Below, one piece after another: positions 27,276 through 38,274 of a stretch of 64,000 bases of DNA. Below the pieces are notes generated by a model. It had not been told where the DNA came from, did no database searches, and saw only the letters and a program-made list of their open reading frames with translations. A program made the position numbers and the translations under genes. Source of the DNA: Aeromonas rivipollensis (GTDB lineage Bacteria; Pseudomonadota; Gammaproteobacteria; Enterobacterales; Aeromonadaceae); contig NZ_CP149130.1 in the NCBI RefSeq assembly GCF_037811135.1, forward strand, positions 3,220,501 to 3,284,500. The letters are read 5' to 3'. Within the stretch, counting starts at the first letter, position 1, and each line of letters opens with the position of its first letter.

Positions 27276-28604
27276 ATGCACCCACGAGCCCTGCGTCCCC
27301 TGTTGCGCCTCTCACTTGCCGCCCTGCCCTGGCTGGCGGCCATGCTGGCACAGCCCCTCTCTGCCACCCCCGCCTATGTCACCATAGGCACGGGGGCGCT
27401 CAACGGCGTCTACTACCCCACGGGGGGCGCCATCTGCCGTCTGCTCAACGACGACAGCAGCAACCACGGGCTGCACTGCACGGTGCAGAGCACCTCGGGC
27501 TCCATCGCCAACCTGGCCGCGCTGGCCAAGGGCGACATCCAGCTGGCGCTGGTGCAGTCGGATGTCTTGTACCATGCGGCCCAGGGCAGCGGCCCCTTCG
27601 CGGGCCAGACCCCGAACGATCAGCTGCGCAGCCTGCTGCGGCTCCACAAGGAGTCCCTGACCCTGCTCGCCAGCGCCACCAGCAACATCACCACCCTGGC
27701 GGACATCGAAGGCAAGCGGGTCGATCTGGGCGCCCCCAATTCAGGGGACAGGGTCACCAGCCGGGCGCTGCTCGACGCCATGGGCTGGCAGGAGAGCCAG
27801 TTTGCCGCGCCTCCCGTGGCCTCGGCAGGCAACCGGCTGGAGGGACTCTGCAACGGCACCCTGGATGCCGCCTTCCTGGTCGCCGGCCACCCCAACCAGG
27901 GGATAGGCGATCTGACAGGTCGCTGCCAGGCCCGCCTCATTCCCATCGAGGGGGAGCAGGTCGACAAGCTGCTCAAGCAGTATCCCTACTATGAGCACAG
28001 CCGCATTGGCGCCAACCTCTACCCGGGGCAGACCAGCTCCATCGCCACCTTTGCGGTAACCGCCGAGCTGGTGGCCGAGGCCAGCCTGCCCGAGGCAGAG
28101 GTACGCACCCTGCGCGACGTGCTGAGCCGCAATCTCAAGCAGTTCACTCGGCTGCACCCGGCGCTCACCACCCTCACCCCGGAATCCATGCAGGCGGGGG
28201 ACGTACTCCCGCTCCACCCCGGCATGCTGGATGCCGCTCCTACCCTGTTGCCCGACACCCTGGCCCCCTCAGGGGCCGAGGCCACCTCGGGGGCGCTCCC
28301 CACGGCACCGTCCGTCCCCACCAGTGCGGCCACCCCGCTGGAGGGGACAGAGGTGCTGCCGGAGCAACCCGCCGGCGCCACCCTGCCGGCCAGTTCGGAT
28401 GCGGTGACGACAGAGCAAGCCCCGGCGCTGACCACGCTCCCGACGCAGGCAGAGACAACGTCAGCGCAGGGCAGCCAGCCGGACGCGGCCGGGATCACCA
28501 CTCCCTCGGCGGCAAAGGGCACTGCACCGACCGCGACGCCCGCACCGGGCAGCCCAAGCGGCGCCTCGCCGGTCACCGGCGATACGCCCGCCCCCGCCCA
28601 ATGA
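27276..28604 (+). CDS. TAXI family TRAP transporter solute-binding protein with a long low-complexity tail
   Basis: A 442-residue protein with a signal peptide (cleavage near residue 30, LSATPAYVTIGTG). A TAXI-type periplasmic binding domain runs to about residue 325 (GALNGVYYPTGGAICRLLN, ALVQSDV, CNGTLDAAFLVAGHP). These proteins deliver small carboxylates to TRAP-T permeases, yet no permease gene is nearby, so it is an orphan receptor. The last ~115 residues are rich in Ala, Pro, Thr, Ser and Gly and have no family counterpart that I recognise; they may form a disordered linker. The ATG at 27276 lacks a clear ribosome-binding site; one 20 codons upstream lies before the terminator. Confidence 0.85.
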   Translation: MHPRALRPLLRLSLAALPWLAAMLAQPLSATPAYVTIGTGALNGVYYPTGGAICRLLNDDSSNHGLHCTVQSTSGSIANLAALAKGDIQLALVQSDVLYHAAQGSGPFAGQTPNDQLRSLLRLHKESLTLLASATSNITTLADIEGKRVDLGAPNSGDRVTSRALLDAMGWQESQFAAPPVASAGNRLEGLCNGTLDAAFLVAGHPNQGIGDLTGRCQARLIPIEGEQVDKLLKQYPYYEHSRIGANLYPGQTSSIATFAVTAELVAEASLPEAEVRTLRDVLSRNLKQFTRLHPALTTLTPESMQAGDVLPLHPGMLDAAPTLLPDTLAPSGAEATSGALPTAPSVPTSAATPLEGTEVLPEQPAGATLPASSDAVTTEQAPALTTLPTQAETTSAQGSQPDAAGITTPSAAKGTAPTATPAPGSPSGASPVTGDTPAPAQ

Positions 28605-28620
28605 CGGGGAGAGCACAATG

Positions 28621-28648
28621 CAAGAGGCCACCCCGGGGTGGCCTCTTG
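28621..28648. terminator. 28-base perfect palindrome between convergent genes
   Basis: Two 14-base arms meet without a loop (28621-28634 with 28635-28648). It sits between the convergent TAXI and LysR genes and probably ends transcription, though a T-run is missing. Confidence 0.5.
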
Positions 28649-28682
28649 TCATCCGGATGTGCGCCGGCGAGCGGCGCCGGCC

Positions 28683-29591
28683 TTATCCCTTGGGAAGCGG
28701 CAACGAGTCCGGGCGCTGGATCTCCTCCTCCACCCAGTGCAGCAACTGCTTGATGGCCCGCGACAGCACTTGGTTCTGGCGCACCACATACCCCAGGCTG
28801 GTGCCGGGGAAGTCGGTCAGCCGGGTCACGGGGGCACTGAGCTTGAGGCGCGGGTGGAGCGAGAAGTCCGGCACTATGGCGACGCCAAACCCCGCCTCCG
28901 CCCAGTCGAGCTGGGCATCCACGCTTCCCACCTCCATGATGCGGCAGCTCGGCAGCCCGAGCAGGGGCAAGGACGGGTCTATCAGTGCCCGGGTGCGGGT
29001 GTCGTGACCGAGCAGGATCAGGGTGGGCTCGTCGAGGGGATCGCTATCCCCGGCCTTGGCACGGGCCTGCCAGCGGCTGAGCCCCTGCCCCAGGGCACAC
29101 CAGGTCACCTGCTGCAATTCTGTGTAGAAGAGCGGCTCGCTGCGCTTTTGCGCCATCACGAAGCCGAGATCCGCCTTGCCCGCCCTGACCAGATCCGCCG
29201 CCTGATCCGAGGTGGTGTTGAACAGGGTGAGATCGATGCCGGGAAAGGCCTGCTTGAAGCGCTGGAACGGCTGGATCAGCAGCAGCCGCGAGATGATGTC
29301 GCTGGCGGCGATGGCGAGCGTCCCCTGGCTCAACTGGCTGAGGGCGTTGAGATCGGACTGGCAGAGCTGCAGCTCATTGATGGCGCGCTCGGCGCTTTGC
29401 AGCAACCGCTCCCCCGCCTGGGTCAGCCGAAAGGGGCTGCGCTCGATGAGCTTGACCCGGGTGGCCTGCTCCAGGTTCTTGAGGTGCAGGCTGACGTTGG
29501 GCTGGGTCATGTGCAATTCGGTGGCGGTCTGGCCGAAGTGCTGCAGGCGGGCCAGGGTGACGAAGGTATTTAACCAGTGAATATCCAGCAT
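28683..29591 (-). CDS. LysR family transcriptional regulator divergent from the PurA paralogue
   Basis: A 302-residue LysR-type regulator. The N-terminal helix-turn-helix is visible at about residues 1-60 (LQHFGQTATELHMTQPNVSLHLKNLE). The start is set at 29591 because LysR proteins normally begin just before this motif; an ATG 14 codons upstream is possible and neither has a strong ribosome-binding site. It is divergent from the purA-like gene with an AT-rich 170-base gap between them. This is the classic arrangement of a LysR regulator and its target, so control of the purA paralogue is likely but inferred. Confidence 0.88.
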   Translation of the reverse strand: MLDIHWLNTFVTLARLQHFGQTATELHMTQPNVSLHLKNLEQATRVKLIERSPFRLTQAGERLLQSAERAINELQLCQSDLNALSQLSQGTLAIAASDIISRLLLIQPFQRFKQAFPGIDLTLFNTTSDQAADLVRAGKADLGFVMAQKRSEPLFYTELQQVTWCALGQGLSRWQARAKAGDSDPLDEPTLILLGHDTRTRALIDPSLPLLGLPSCRIMEVGSVDAQLDWAEAGFGVAIVPDFSLHPRLKLSAPVTRLTDFPGTSLGYVVRQNQVLSRAIKQLLHWVEEEIQRPDSLPLPKG

Positions 29592-29761
29592 GAAGAGGTT
29601 CTCATCCAGCGCTGGCGCGGCTTGGCGCACCATGGCACGTTGTGTGCCGATAAATCGGTCATAATTATATGACTTCCTTATTGGAATTATAAAGATAATT
29701 AATTTTTCTAATCCACACAGGGCTCCTAGGATGGACGCCTAACGTCTTAGGAGAAAGAGTC
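29592..29761. promoter_or_regulatory. AT-rich divergent control region, LysR gene/purA-like gene
   Basis: An AT-rich centre (about 29655-29715) in otherwise GC-rich DNA. ATAATTATAT at 29661-29670 and GGAATTATAA at 29683-29692 form an interrupted inverted repeat that could be a LysR binding site. AGGAGAAAGAG before 29762 is a strong ribosome-binding site. Confidence 0.45.
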
Positions 29762-31018
29762 ATGTCGTCTATCGTAGTCGTAGGTGCTAACTGGGGTGAT
29801 GAAGGCAAAGGCCGCATCGTCGATTATCTGGCAGGCCAGTCCGCCGCCAGCATCCGTTTCCAGGGCGGCAACAACGCCGGCCACACCGTGGTCAACGATC
29901 TTGGCACCTTCAAGCTGCACCAGCTGCCAAGCGGCGTCTTCAACCCGGATTGCCTGGTTGTCCTCGGCCCTGGCATGGTCATCAGCCCGGAGCCGCTGAC
30001 CAAAGAGCTGGCTGAAGTAAAAGCCGCCGGCGTGACTCCGAAACTCGCCATCTCTGACAGAGCCACCTTCTGCCTGCCGATCCACGCCCTGGAAGACACC
30101 CTGGAAGAAGTTCGTCTGGGTGATGGCGCCTATGGCTCCACCCGTCAGGGCATTGCCCCGGCTTACGGTGATCGGGTCATGAAAAAGGCGATCCTGGTGG
30201 GCTGGCTGAAACAGCCGGAAGTGCTGGTCGAGCGCATCCAGTTCTTCCTCGACTGGAAACTGCCGCAGCTCAAGGCTCTCTACCCGAGCTTCGAGTTCAG
30301 CCAGACCGCCCAGGAGATGGCCGACTGGCTGCTGGAAGTGTCCGCCCCCTGGATCGACGCCGTCTGCAACGTCAGCGAGCCGCTCAAGGCCATCCAGGCC
30401 CAGAACGGCACCCTGCTGTTCGAAGCCCAGCTGGGCGCCGGCCGTGACCTCATCTACGGCGAGTACCCCTGGGTGACCTCCTCCCACGTTTCCGGCGCCT
30501 ACGCCGGGATCGGTGGCGGCCTGCCGGCCCTGCGCCCGGAGCGTGTCATTGCCGTGGCCAAGGCGTTCAGTACCTCTGTGGGTACCGGCACCCTGATCAC
30601 CGCCATGGAGAACCAGGAAGAGTTCCGCAAGTTCGCCAACGAGTTCGGCGCCACCACTGGCCGTCCCCGTGACATCGGCTATTTCGATGCGGTCGCCACC
30701 AAGCAGGGTCTGGAGATCCAGGCCGCCAACGAGATCGCCCTGACCAAGCTGGACTGCCTCTCCGGCATGCCTGACTTGAAGATCTGCGTGGCCTACGAAG
30801 GTGCCAACACCGAGAACCCGATCTGGCCGCAGACCGCTGGTCTCAAGCCGGTGTACGAGTCCATGGAAGCCTGGAGCGAAGACATCTCCCACATCCGCAA
30901 GTTCGAAGACTTGCCCAAGGCTGCCCAGCACTATGTGCTGCGCATCGAAGCCCTGCTGGGTGTGCCGGTGCCCATGGTCTCCGTCGGCCCGGGCCGCGAG
31001 CAGATGATACTGCGCTAA
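29762..31018 (+). CDS. Adenylosuccinate synthetase family protein, divergent paralogue
   Basis: A 418-residue PurA-family enzyme. PurA joins IMP and aspartate using GTP to make adenylosuccinate. The phosphate loop reads NWGDEGKG, keeping the catalytic aspartate. The catalytic histidine is present in NNAGHT, and the aspartate-binding loop reads ATTGRPR with both key arginines. It is clearly diverged from E. coli-type PurA: it is shorter, has NNAGHT rather than HNAGHT, and STSVGTGTLIT instead of the usual STRVGAGPFPT. It is not linked to hflX/hflK/hflC as housekeeping purA is, and it faces a LysR regulator. It is probably a second, conditionally expressed copy; the substrate may differ. Confidence 0.85.
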   Translation: MSSIVVVGANWGDEGKGRIVDYLAGQSAASIRFQGGNNAGHTVVNDLGTFKLHQLPSGVFNPDCLVVLGPGMVISPEPLTKELAEVKAAGVTPKLAISDRATFCLPIHALEDTLEEVRLGDGAYGSTRQGIAPAYGDRVMKKAILVGWLKQPEVLVERIQFFLDWKLPQLKALYPSFEFSQTAQEMADWLLEVSAPWIDAVCNVSEPLKAIQAQNGTLLFEAQLGAGRDLIYGEYPWVTSSHVSGAYAGIGGGLPALRPERVIAVAKAFSTSVGTGTLITAMENQEEFRKFANEFGATTGRPRDIGYFDAVATKQGLEIQAANEIALTKLDCLSGMPDLKICVAYEGANTENPIWPQTAGLKPVYESMEAWSEDISHIRKFEDLPKAAQHYVLRIEALLGVPVPMVSVGPGREQMILR

Positions 31019-31047
31019 GCCGCCTCGCTGCTGCCAGCAAGATGTCA

Positions 31048-31076
31048 AAACCGGCCTCATGGAGGCCGGTTTTTTT
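31048..31076 (+). terminator. Terminator after the purA-like gene
   Basis: A 9-bp stem (31050-31058 with 31062-31070) with a 3-base loop, followed by T6-7. Confidence 0.9.
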
Positions 31077-31284
31077 ATGGCCGCCCACCACTAACCGCAG
31101 CGGCGTTCCCAACCCTCTCTCAACCCCTCTCCTTTCCCCACAAAGCGCAGTTCGGCTCGAAACAGGCATTCTTTATTCCGATATTGAGCAGTAAGGTTGA
31201 ACCCGGCTCGTCCCCCGCCGCTAGACTGATCCCGTCATCAGGATCTCCCCATGGGGATCCCCTCATCCATAAAGGAGCACCACC

Positions 31285-31821
31285 ATGAAATTACCCCTGC
31301 GTTCTGCCCTGCTCTCCCTGCTGTGCCTGGCGGCCCTGCCAGCCACCGCCATGACCTTGAAGAGCACGGACATCCAGGAAGGCCAGCTGATGGACAAGGC
31401 ATTGAGCTTCAACGGCTTCGGCTGCAAGGGGGAGAACCGATCCCCCCAGCTGAGCTGGCAGGACCTGCCGGCCGGCACCAAGAGCGTCTCCATTACCGCC
31501 TATGATCCCGATGCCCCCAGCGGCAGCGGCTGGTGGCACTGGCTGGTGGTGAACCTGCCCGCCAACCAGAGCGAGCTGGCCAGCAACGCCTCCGGCAAGC
31601 TCAAGCAGGGGCTGGAGATTAAAACCGATTTCGGCAGCCAGGGTTACGGCGGCCCCTGCCCCCCGGCCGGGCACGGCATGCACCGTTACCAGTTCACCGC
31701 CTGGGCCCTGCCCCAGGATCTCGAGGTGAAGGCAGATACCCCGCCCGCCATGGTAGGCTACATGCTCAATGCCATGGCGCTGGGCAAAGCCACCCTGACC
31801 GCCACCTTCGTCACCCCATAG
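31285..31821 (+). CDS. Secreted YbhB/YbcL-type PEBP family protein
   Basis: A 178-residue phosphatidylethanolamine-binding-protein family member of the bacterial YbhB/YbcL type. It has a signal peptide to about residue 22 (ALPATAM). Core motifs are SPQLSWQDLP, the ligand-pocket sequence AYDPDAPSGSGWWHW and the late GPCPPAGHGMHRYQF. The family has small anion-binding pockets and no firmly assigned general function in bacteria. It begins a two-gene unit with the AraC regulator only 11 bases downstream. The regulator may control it. Confidence 0.92.
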   Translation: MKLPLRSALLSLLCLAALPATAMTLKSTDIQEGQLMDKALSFNGFGCKGENRSPQLSWQDLPAGTKSVSITAYDPDAPSGSGWWHWLVVNLPANQSELASNASGKLKQGLEIKTDFGSQGYGGPCPPAGHGMHRYQFTAWALPQDLEVKADTPPAMVGYMLNAMALGKATLTATFVTP

Positions 31822-31832
31822 GAGCCCGCCGG

Positions 31833-32636
31833 ATGAGCACTCCCCTGCTGCAACTGAATCACTATTTCGGGATCCGCCAGCAGCCCCTGCACAGGGTGCT
31901 CATCTATGCGCCGACCCTCATCTGGGTGCAGCAGGGCCACAAACAGCTGTGGTGGCAGGAGAGGCGCCTGTCCTTTGACAAGGGGAGCTGGCTGCTGATC
32001 CCGGCAGGCCACCAGCTCACCTTCGTCAACCAGCCCGAGCAGGGCAAGTTCAGCTCCCATGCCCTGACCCTGCTGGCCCCGCCCCCCGCCGAGTGGCTGA
32101 CTGAGGCCCCGACCACCCCGCAGCGGGAGCCACGCCTTGAGATAAGCCCGGCGCTGGCGTTCTGCTTCGAGCTGGTCTGCTCCATGGCCAGCCGCAAGCT
32201 GAGCGAGGCAACCCAGATCCAGCTGCTGCACGCTTTCTATGCCGAGCTGCACGCCGCCCATGCCCTCGACCTGCTGTTTCCCGCCAGCACCATGACGCTC
32301 GGGGAGCGGCTGGCTCGCTATCTCGGGGTCGAGCCCGGCGCCGATCACAGGCTGGAGACCCTGGCCCCCCACTTTTCCATGAGCCGCGCCTCCCTGGTGC
32401 GCAAGCTGGCCGCCGAGGGGCGCAGCTTTCGCCAGCTGCTGGCCCAAGTGCGTATGAGCCACGCCCTCACCCTGCTGCAACAGGGACTGAGCCCGCTGGA
32501 GACGGCCCTCGCCTGCGGTTACGACTCCCCCGGCCGCTTCGCCGCCCGCTTCAAGCAGGAGTTCGGTCTGACCCCCCACCAATATCTGCGCACCTGCCCC
32601 TCAACGGCCCCGCAACGCCAAGTAAATAGTTACTAA
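31833..32636 (+). CDS. AraC family transcriptional regulator
   Basis: A 267-residue regulator. A cupin-like N-terminal sensor domain (KGSWLLIPAGHQLTFVN) is followed by a C-terminal AraC/XylS DNA-binding domain with two helix-turn-helix motifs (MSRASLVRKLAAEGRSFRQLL, and ALACGYDSPGRFAARFKQEFG). It starts 11 bases after the PEBP gene and is probably cotranscribed with it. The GH63-like lipoprotein gene lies 184 bases downstream on the same strand and is another candidate target. Inducer unknown. Confidence 0.9.
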   Translation: MSTPLLQLNHYFGIRQQPLHRVLIYAPTLIWVQQGHKQLWWQERRLSFDKGSWLLIPAGHQLTFVNQPEQGKFSSHALTLLAPPPAEWLTEAPTTPQREPRLEISPALAFCFELVCSMASRKLSEATQIQLLHAFYAELHAAHALDLLFPASTMTLGERLARYLGVEPGADHRLETLAPHFSMSRASLVRKLAAEGRSFRQLLAQVRMSHALTLLQQGLSPLETALACGYDSPGRFAARFKQEFGLTPHQYLRTCPSTAPQRQVNSY

Positions 32637-32666
32637 TAATAATTCCTGTGTAACCTCATGTAACCC

Positions 32667-32682
32667 GGTGATCCCGATCACA
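32667..32682. promoter_or_regulatory. Candidate CRP site upstream of the GH63 lipoprotein gene
   Basis: GGTGA-N6-TCACA, one mismatch from the TGTGA-N6-TCACA consensus, centred 146 bases before the start codon of the next gene. Confidence 0.45.
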
Positions 32683-32748
32683 CCTCTCCCCGCCCGTACT
32701 GTGACGTAGCGCCAACCTTTCCGCTTTCTTTCCCCTAGAATGGCTTTG

Positions 32749-32758
32749 AAAACGTTTT
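32749..32758. promoter_or_regulatory. Candidate LacI-family operator
   Basis: The palindrome AAAACGTTTT with a central CG is typical of operators of LacI/GalR-type sugar regulators. No such regulator is encoded in the window. Confidence 0.35.
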
Positions 32759-32793
32759 TACTAAAATAACCACAAAAATAGCACCTTTCTTAA

Positions 32794-35301
<2,508 letters not shown>

Positions 35302-35330
35302 TCCCCGCTGACCCGGTAAATGACGCAACA

Positions 35331-35359
35331 AAAAGGCCTCCAGATGGAGGCCTTCTTTC
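35331..35359. terminator. Bidirectional terminator between the GH63 gene and tyrS
   Basis: AAGGCCTCC (35333-35341) pairs with GGAGGCCTT (35346-35354), with an A-run on the left and a T-rich run on the right. Confidence 0.85.
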
Positions 35360-35375
35360 TATCAGGGGAGCGCGC

Positions 35376-36575
35376 TTACTTGACGGTCACCCGGGCAAAC
35401 TTGCGCTTGCCGACCTGATAGACGGCGGTACCGGCACCGATGAGTGCCTTGCCATCGTCCAGCTTGTCGCCATCCACCTTGACCGCGCCCTGCTTGATCA
35501 TCCGCAGCGCCTCTGAGGTGGTCTCCACCAGACCGGCGTCTTTCAGCAGGTTGGCGATAGCCAGACCTTCCCCTTCCAGGGCCAGTTCGACTTCCGGCAT
35601 CTCGTCCGGGATGGCGTTCTTGGAGAAGCGCTGGGTGAAGTCTTCGTGGGCCGCTTCGGCCGCCGCTTCGTCGTGGTAGCGGGTGATGATCTCTTTCGCC
35701 AGCCAGATCTTCACGTCGCGGGGGTTCAGGGTACCGGCTTCGATACCGGCCTTGAAGCCTTCGATGTCCGCTAGCGGGCGGGAGGAGAGCAGCTCGTAGT
35801 AGTTCCACATCAGGGTGTCGGTGATGGACATGATCTTGCCGAACATCTCACCCGGGGCGTCGTGCACGCCTATGTAGTTGGCGGCGGACTTGGACATCTT
35901 CTTGACGCCGTCCAGACCCACCAGCAGTGGCATCATCAGCACGCACTGGGCGGCCATGCCGGCATCTTTTTGCAGCTCGCGACCCATCAGCAGGTTGAAC
36001 TTCTGATCGGTACCGCCGAGCTCGACGTCCGCCTTGAGCGCGACCGAGTCATAGCCTTGCAGCAGCGGATAGAGGAATTCGTGAATGGCGATGGACTGGC
36101 CGCCGCTGTAGCGCTTCTTGAAGTCGTCGCGCTCCATCATGCGGGCCACTGTCTGCTTGGCCGCCAGCTTGATCATGCCGGTCGCGCCCAGCTCACCCAG
36201 CCAAGTGGAGTTGTACTCGATGCGGGTCTTGGCGGGATCCAGGATCTTGAACGCCTGCTCGGCATAGGTGAGGGCGTTGTGCTTGATGGCCTCTTCGGAG
36301 AGCGGCGGGCGGGTGCTGTTCTTGCCGGACGGATCCCCCACCATGGCGGTGAAGTCGCCGATCAGCAGGATGATCTCGTGGCCCAGATCCTGGAAGGTCT
36401 TCAGCTTGTTGAGGATCACTGTGTGGCCCAGGTGAATGTCCGGAGCCGTCGGGTCCATCCCCAGCTTGATGCGCAGCGGGCGCCCTTCCTTCAACTTGGC
36501 GACAAGTTCTTCTTCAACCAGAATTTCTTCCGCTCCGCGCTTGATCTCGGCTAGCGCCACCTCGAGCTGGGACAT
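35376..36575 (-). CDS. tyrS: Tyrosyl-tRNA synthetase
   Basis: A 399-residue class I synthetase of the TyrZ-like clade. The HIGH-type motif reads HLGHT near residue 50 and the KMSKS motif is exact near 230. A C-terminal S4 RNA-binding domain follows ([14 protein letters not shown]). The ATG at 36575 is chosen because GGAGAG precedes it; a TTG five codons upstream lacks a ribosome-binding site. It faces the M23 peptidase gene with 114 bases between. No T-box or other leader was recognised. Confidence 0.95.
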   Translation of the reverse strand: MSQLEVALAEIKRGAEEILVEEELVAKLKEGRPLRIKLGMDPTAPDIHLGHTVILNKLKTFQDLGHEIILLIGDFTAMVGDPSGKNSTRPPLSEEAIKHNALTYAEQAFKILDPAKTRIEYNSTWLGELGATGMIKLAAKQTVARMMERDDFKKRYSGGQSIAIHEFLYPLLQGYDSVALKADVELGGTDQKFNLLMGRELQKDAGMAAQCVLMMPLLVGLDGVKKMSKSAANYIGVHDAPGEMFGKIMSITDTLMWNYYELLSSRPLADIEGFKAGIEAGTLNPRDVKIWLAKEIITRYHDEAAAEAAHEDFTQRFSKNAIPDEMPEVELALEGEGLAIANLLKDAGLVETTSEALRMIKQGAVKVDGDKLDDGKALIGAGTAVYQVGKRKFARVTVK

Positions 36576-36689
36576 TTTTTGACTCTCCAATCACGATTCC
36601 ACAGGGCCAGACATATTACTGGAATGGCAGGCCAATTGGAAAGGCGGTAAACTCCGACCTTCTTCTGGGTTCAACTTCGTCAGCTTCTC

Positions 36690-38009
36690 ATGGTCATTTG
36701 GCACGCCTTCAACTCTCTTCCTACCTGGCACCGCAAGATGGTGCTTATTCTGAGCATCCTGGTGATGATGCTGGCAGCCTGGCCAAGCGAACAGGCCGTC
36801 GCCACCCGGGTCGATGACAACGGCAACGAACTTGCCCTGCACCAGCCCGCCGACCCGGCCGCCGCGACCGATGAACTCGAGGACGCGCAGCCCCTCACCC
36901 CGCCCAAGCCGCGCTACATCACCAAGCAGGTGAAGGTGCGCCGGGGCGACAACATGGGGGTCATCTTCCAGCGCATCGGGCTCAATACCACTGATCTGCA
37001 CCTCATCGATCAGCTCGACGGCAGCGATCCCCTGCGCATGCTGCAGCCGGGACAGGAACTCACCTTCAAGCTCACCGAACAGGGCGAGCTGCACAGCCTC
37101 TATTACCCCCACAGCCTTGAGCAGGCGCTCAAGGTGAGCCGCAAGGACGACAGCTTCGTGGCCAGACCGGTGCGCCTCGAGCTCGACACCCGCGAGCAGG
37201 TGGCGAAGGGGGAGATCCGATCCAGCTTCTGGGGCGCCGCCAGCGAGGCGGGCATGACGGAGGATCAGATCATGGATCTCGCCGCCATCTTCGGCTGGGA
37301 CATCGATTTTGCCCAGGACCTGCAGCCGGGGGACAGCTTCAGGGTGGTCTATCAGGACAAGTATCAGGATGACGAGCGGGTGGCCTCCGGCGACATCCTG
37401 GCCGCCGAGTTCATCAACCAGGGGGCCATCTATCGCGCCGTGCTGAACCAGGATGGCAACTACTACACCCCGGAAGGCAAGGCGATGCGCAAGAGCTTCC
37501 TGCGCGCCCCGGTCAACTTCAAATACATCAGCTCCAACTTCAATCCGCGCCGCCTGCACCCTGTCACCGGCAAGGTGCGCCCCCACAACGGCATCGACTA
37601 CGTGGCCCCCGTCGGAACCCCCATCATGGCGGCGGGCTCAGGCAGCGTGGTGGCCGCCGGTTACAACCAGTTCAACGGCAACTATGTCTTCATCAAGCAC
37701 GCCGGCAACTACGTGACCAAGTACCTGCACCTCTCCAAGCGCACAGTGAACAAGGGCCAGCGGGTGAAACAGGGGCAGACCATAGGCCTGCTGGGGGGCA
37801 CTGGCCGCGTCACAGGCCCGCATCTGCACTATGAATTCGTGGTGGGCGGTGTGCACAAGAACCCGCGCACCCTCACCCTGCCCCAGGCCGAGACCCTCAC
37901 CGGGCGGGCGCTGGCCAGCTTCAAGGCCGAGGCCAGGCCGCAACTGGCCAAGCTCGACAGCACGGATCTGCAACTGGCCCAGAACAAGCGGGACAGCAAC
38001 GGCAGCTAA
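36690..38009 (+). CDS. M23 family murein DD-endopeptidase (MepM-like)
   Basis: A 439-residue peptidoglycan endopeptidase. An N-terminal signal anchor (about 17-33) is followed by an OapA/LysM-like region around VKVRRGDNMGVIFQRIGL and an intermediate domain. The C-terminal M23 (LytM) domain carries zinc ligands in NPRRLHPVTGKVRPHNGIDYVAP and the later HLHYEF motif. The motifs are complete, so it should be active on peptide cross-links in the periplasm. It lies between tyrS and anmK, as in many Vibrionales and Aeromonadales, which links cell-wall cleavage to anhydro-MurNAc recycling. Confidence 0.94.
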   Translation: MVIWHAFNSLPTWHRKMVLILSILVMMLAAWPSEQAVATRVDDNGNELALHQPADPAAATDELEDAQPLTPPKPRYITKQVKVRRGDNMGVIFQRIGLNTTDLHLIDQLDGSDPLRMLQPGQELTFKLTEQGELHSLYYPHSLEQALKVSRKDDSFVARPVRLELDTREQVAKGEIRSSFWGAASEAGMTEDQIMDLAAIFGWDIDFAQDLQPGDSFRVVYQDKYQDDERVASGDILAAEFINQGAIYRAVLNQDGNYYTPEGKAMRKSFLRAPVNFKYISSNFNPRRLHPVTGKVRPHNGIDYVAPVGTPIMAAGSGSVVAAGYNQFNGNYVFIKHAGNYVTKYLHLSKRTVNKGQRVKQGQTIGLLGGTGRVTGPHLHYEFVVGGVHKNPRTLTLPQAETLTGRALASFKAEARPQLAKLDSTDLQLAQNKRDSNGS

Positions 38010-38054
38010 GGCTCGCCCCACTTGGCGGTAATGAACAGAGAACAAGGAGAGGCC

Positions 38055-38274
38055 ATGAGCGAGCGCTATATCGGATTGATGTCGGGTACCAGAGCTTGGC
38101 ATGGGATAGATGCCGTGCCCTCCTCCACTCCTTGGTCAGGTTTCTCGTCACAGAAGGGCATGTCATGAGCGAGCGCTATATCGGATTGATGTCGGGTACC
38201 AGAGCCTGGCATGGGATAGATGCCGCGCCCTCCTCCACTCCTTGGTCAGGTTTCTCGTCACAGAAGGGCATGTC
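38055..38274 (+). repeat. Two tandem 110-bp copies of the anmK 5' end
   Basis: The copies occupy 38055-38164 and 38165-38274 and run straight into the true anmK start. Each encodes a 37-residue micro-ORF that begins with AnmK's own first residues MSERYIGLMSGT. It then diverges to AWHGIDAV or AWHGIDAA and ends GFSSQKGMS. The stop of each overlaps the next start as ATGA, so ribosomes could pass from one to the next and then into anmK. The catalytic MDG of AnmK is altered in both copies. The copies differ by one synonymous and one V/A change. Confidence 0.95.

Noticed and set aside
29762-31018. PurA paralogue as a phage-type PurZ (diaminopurine synthesis)
   Set aside because: The catalytic aspartate of WGDEGKG is kept, whereas PurZ enzymes replace it; no other Z-genome genes are present.
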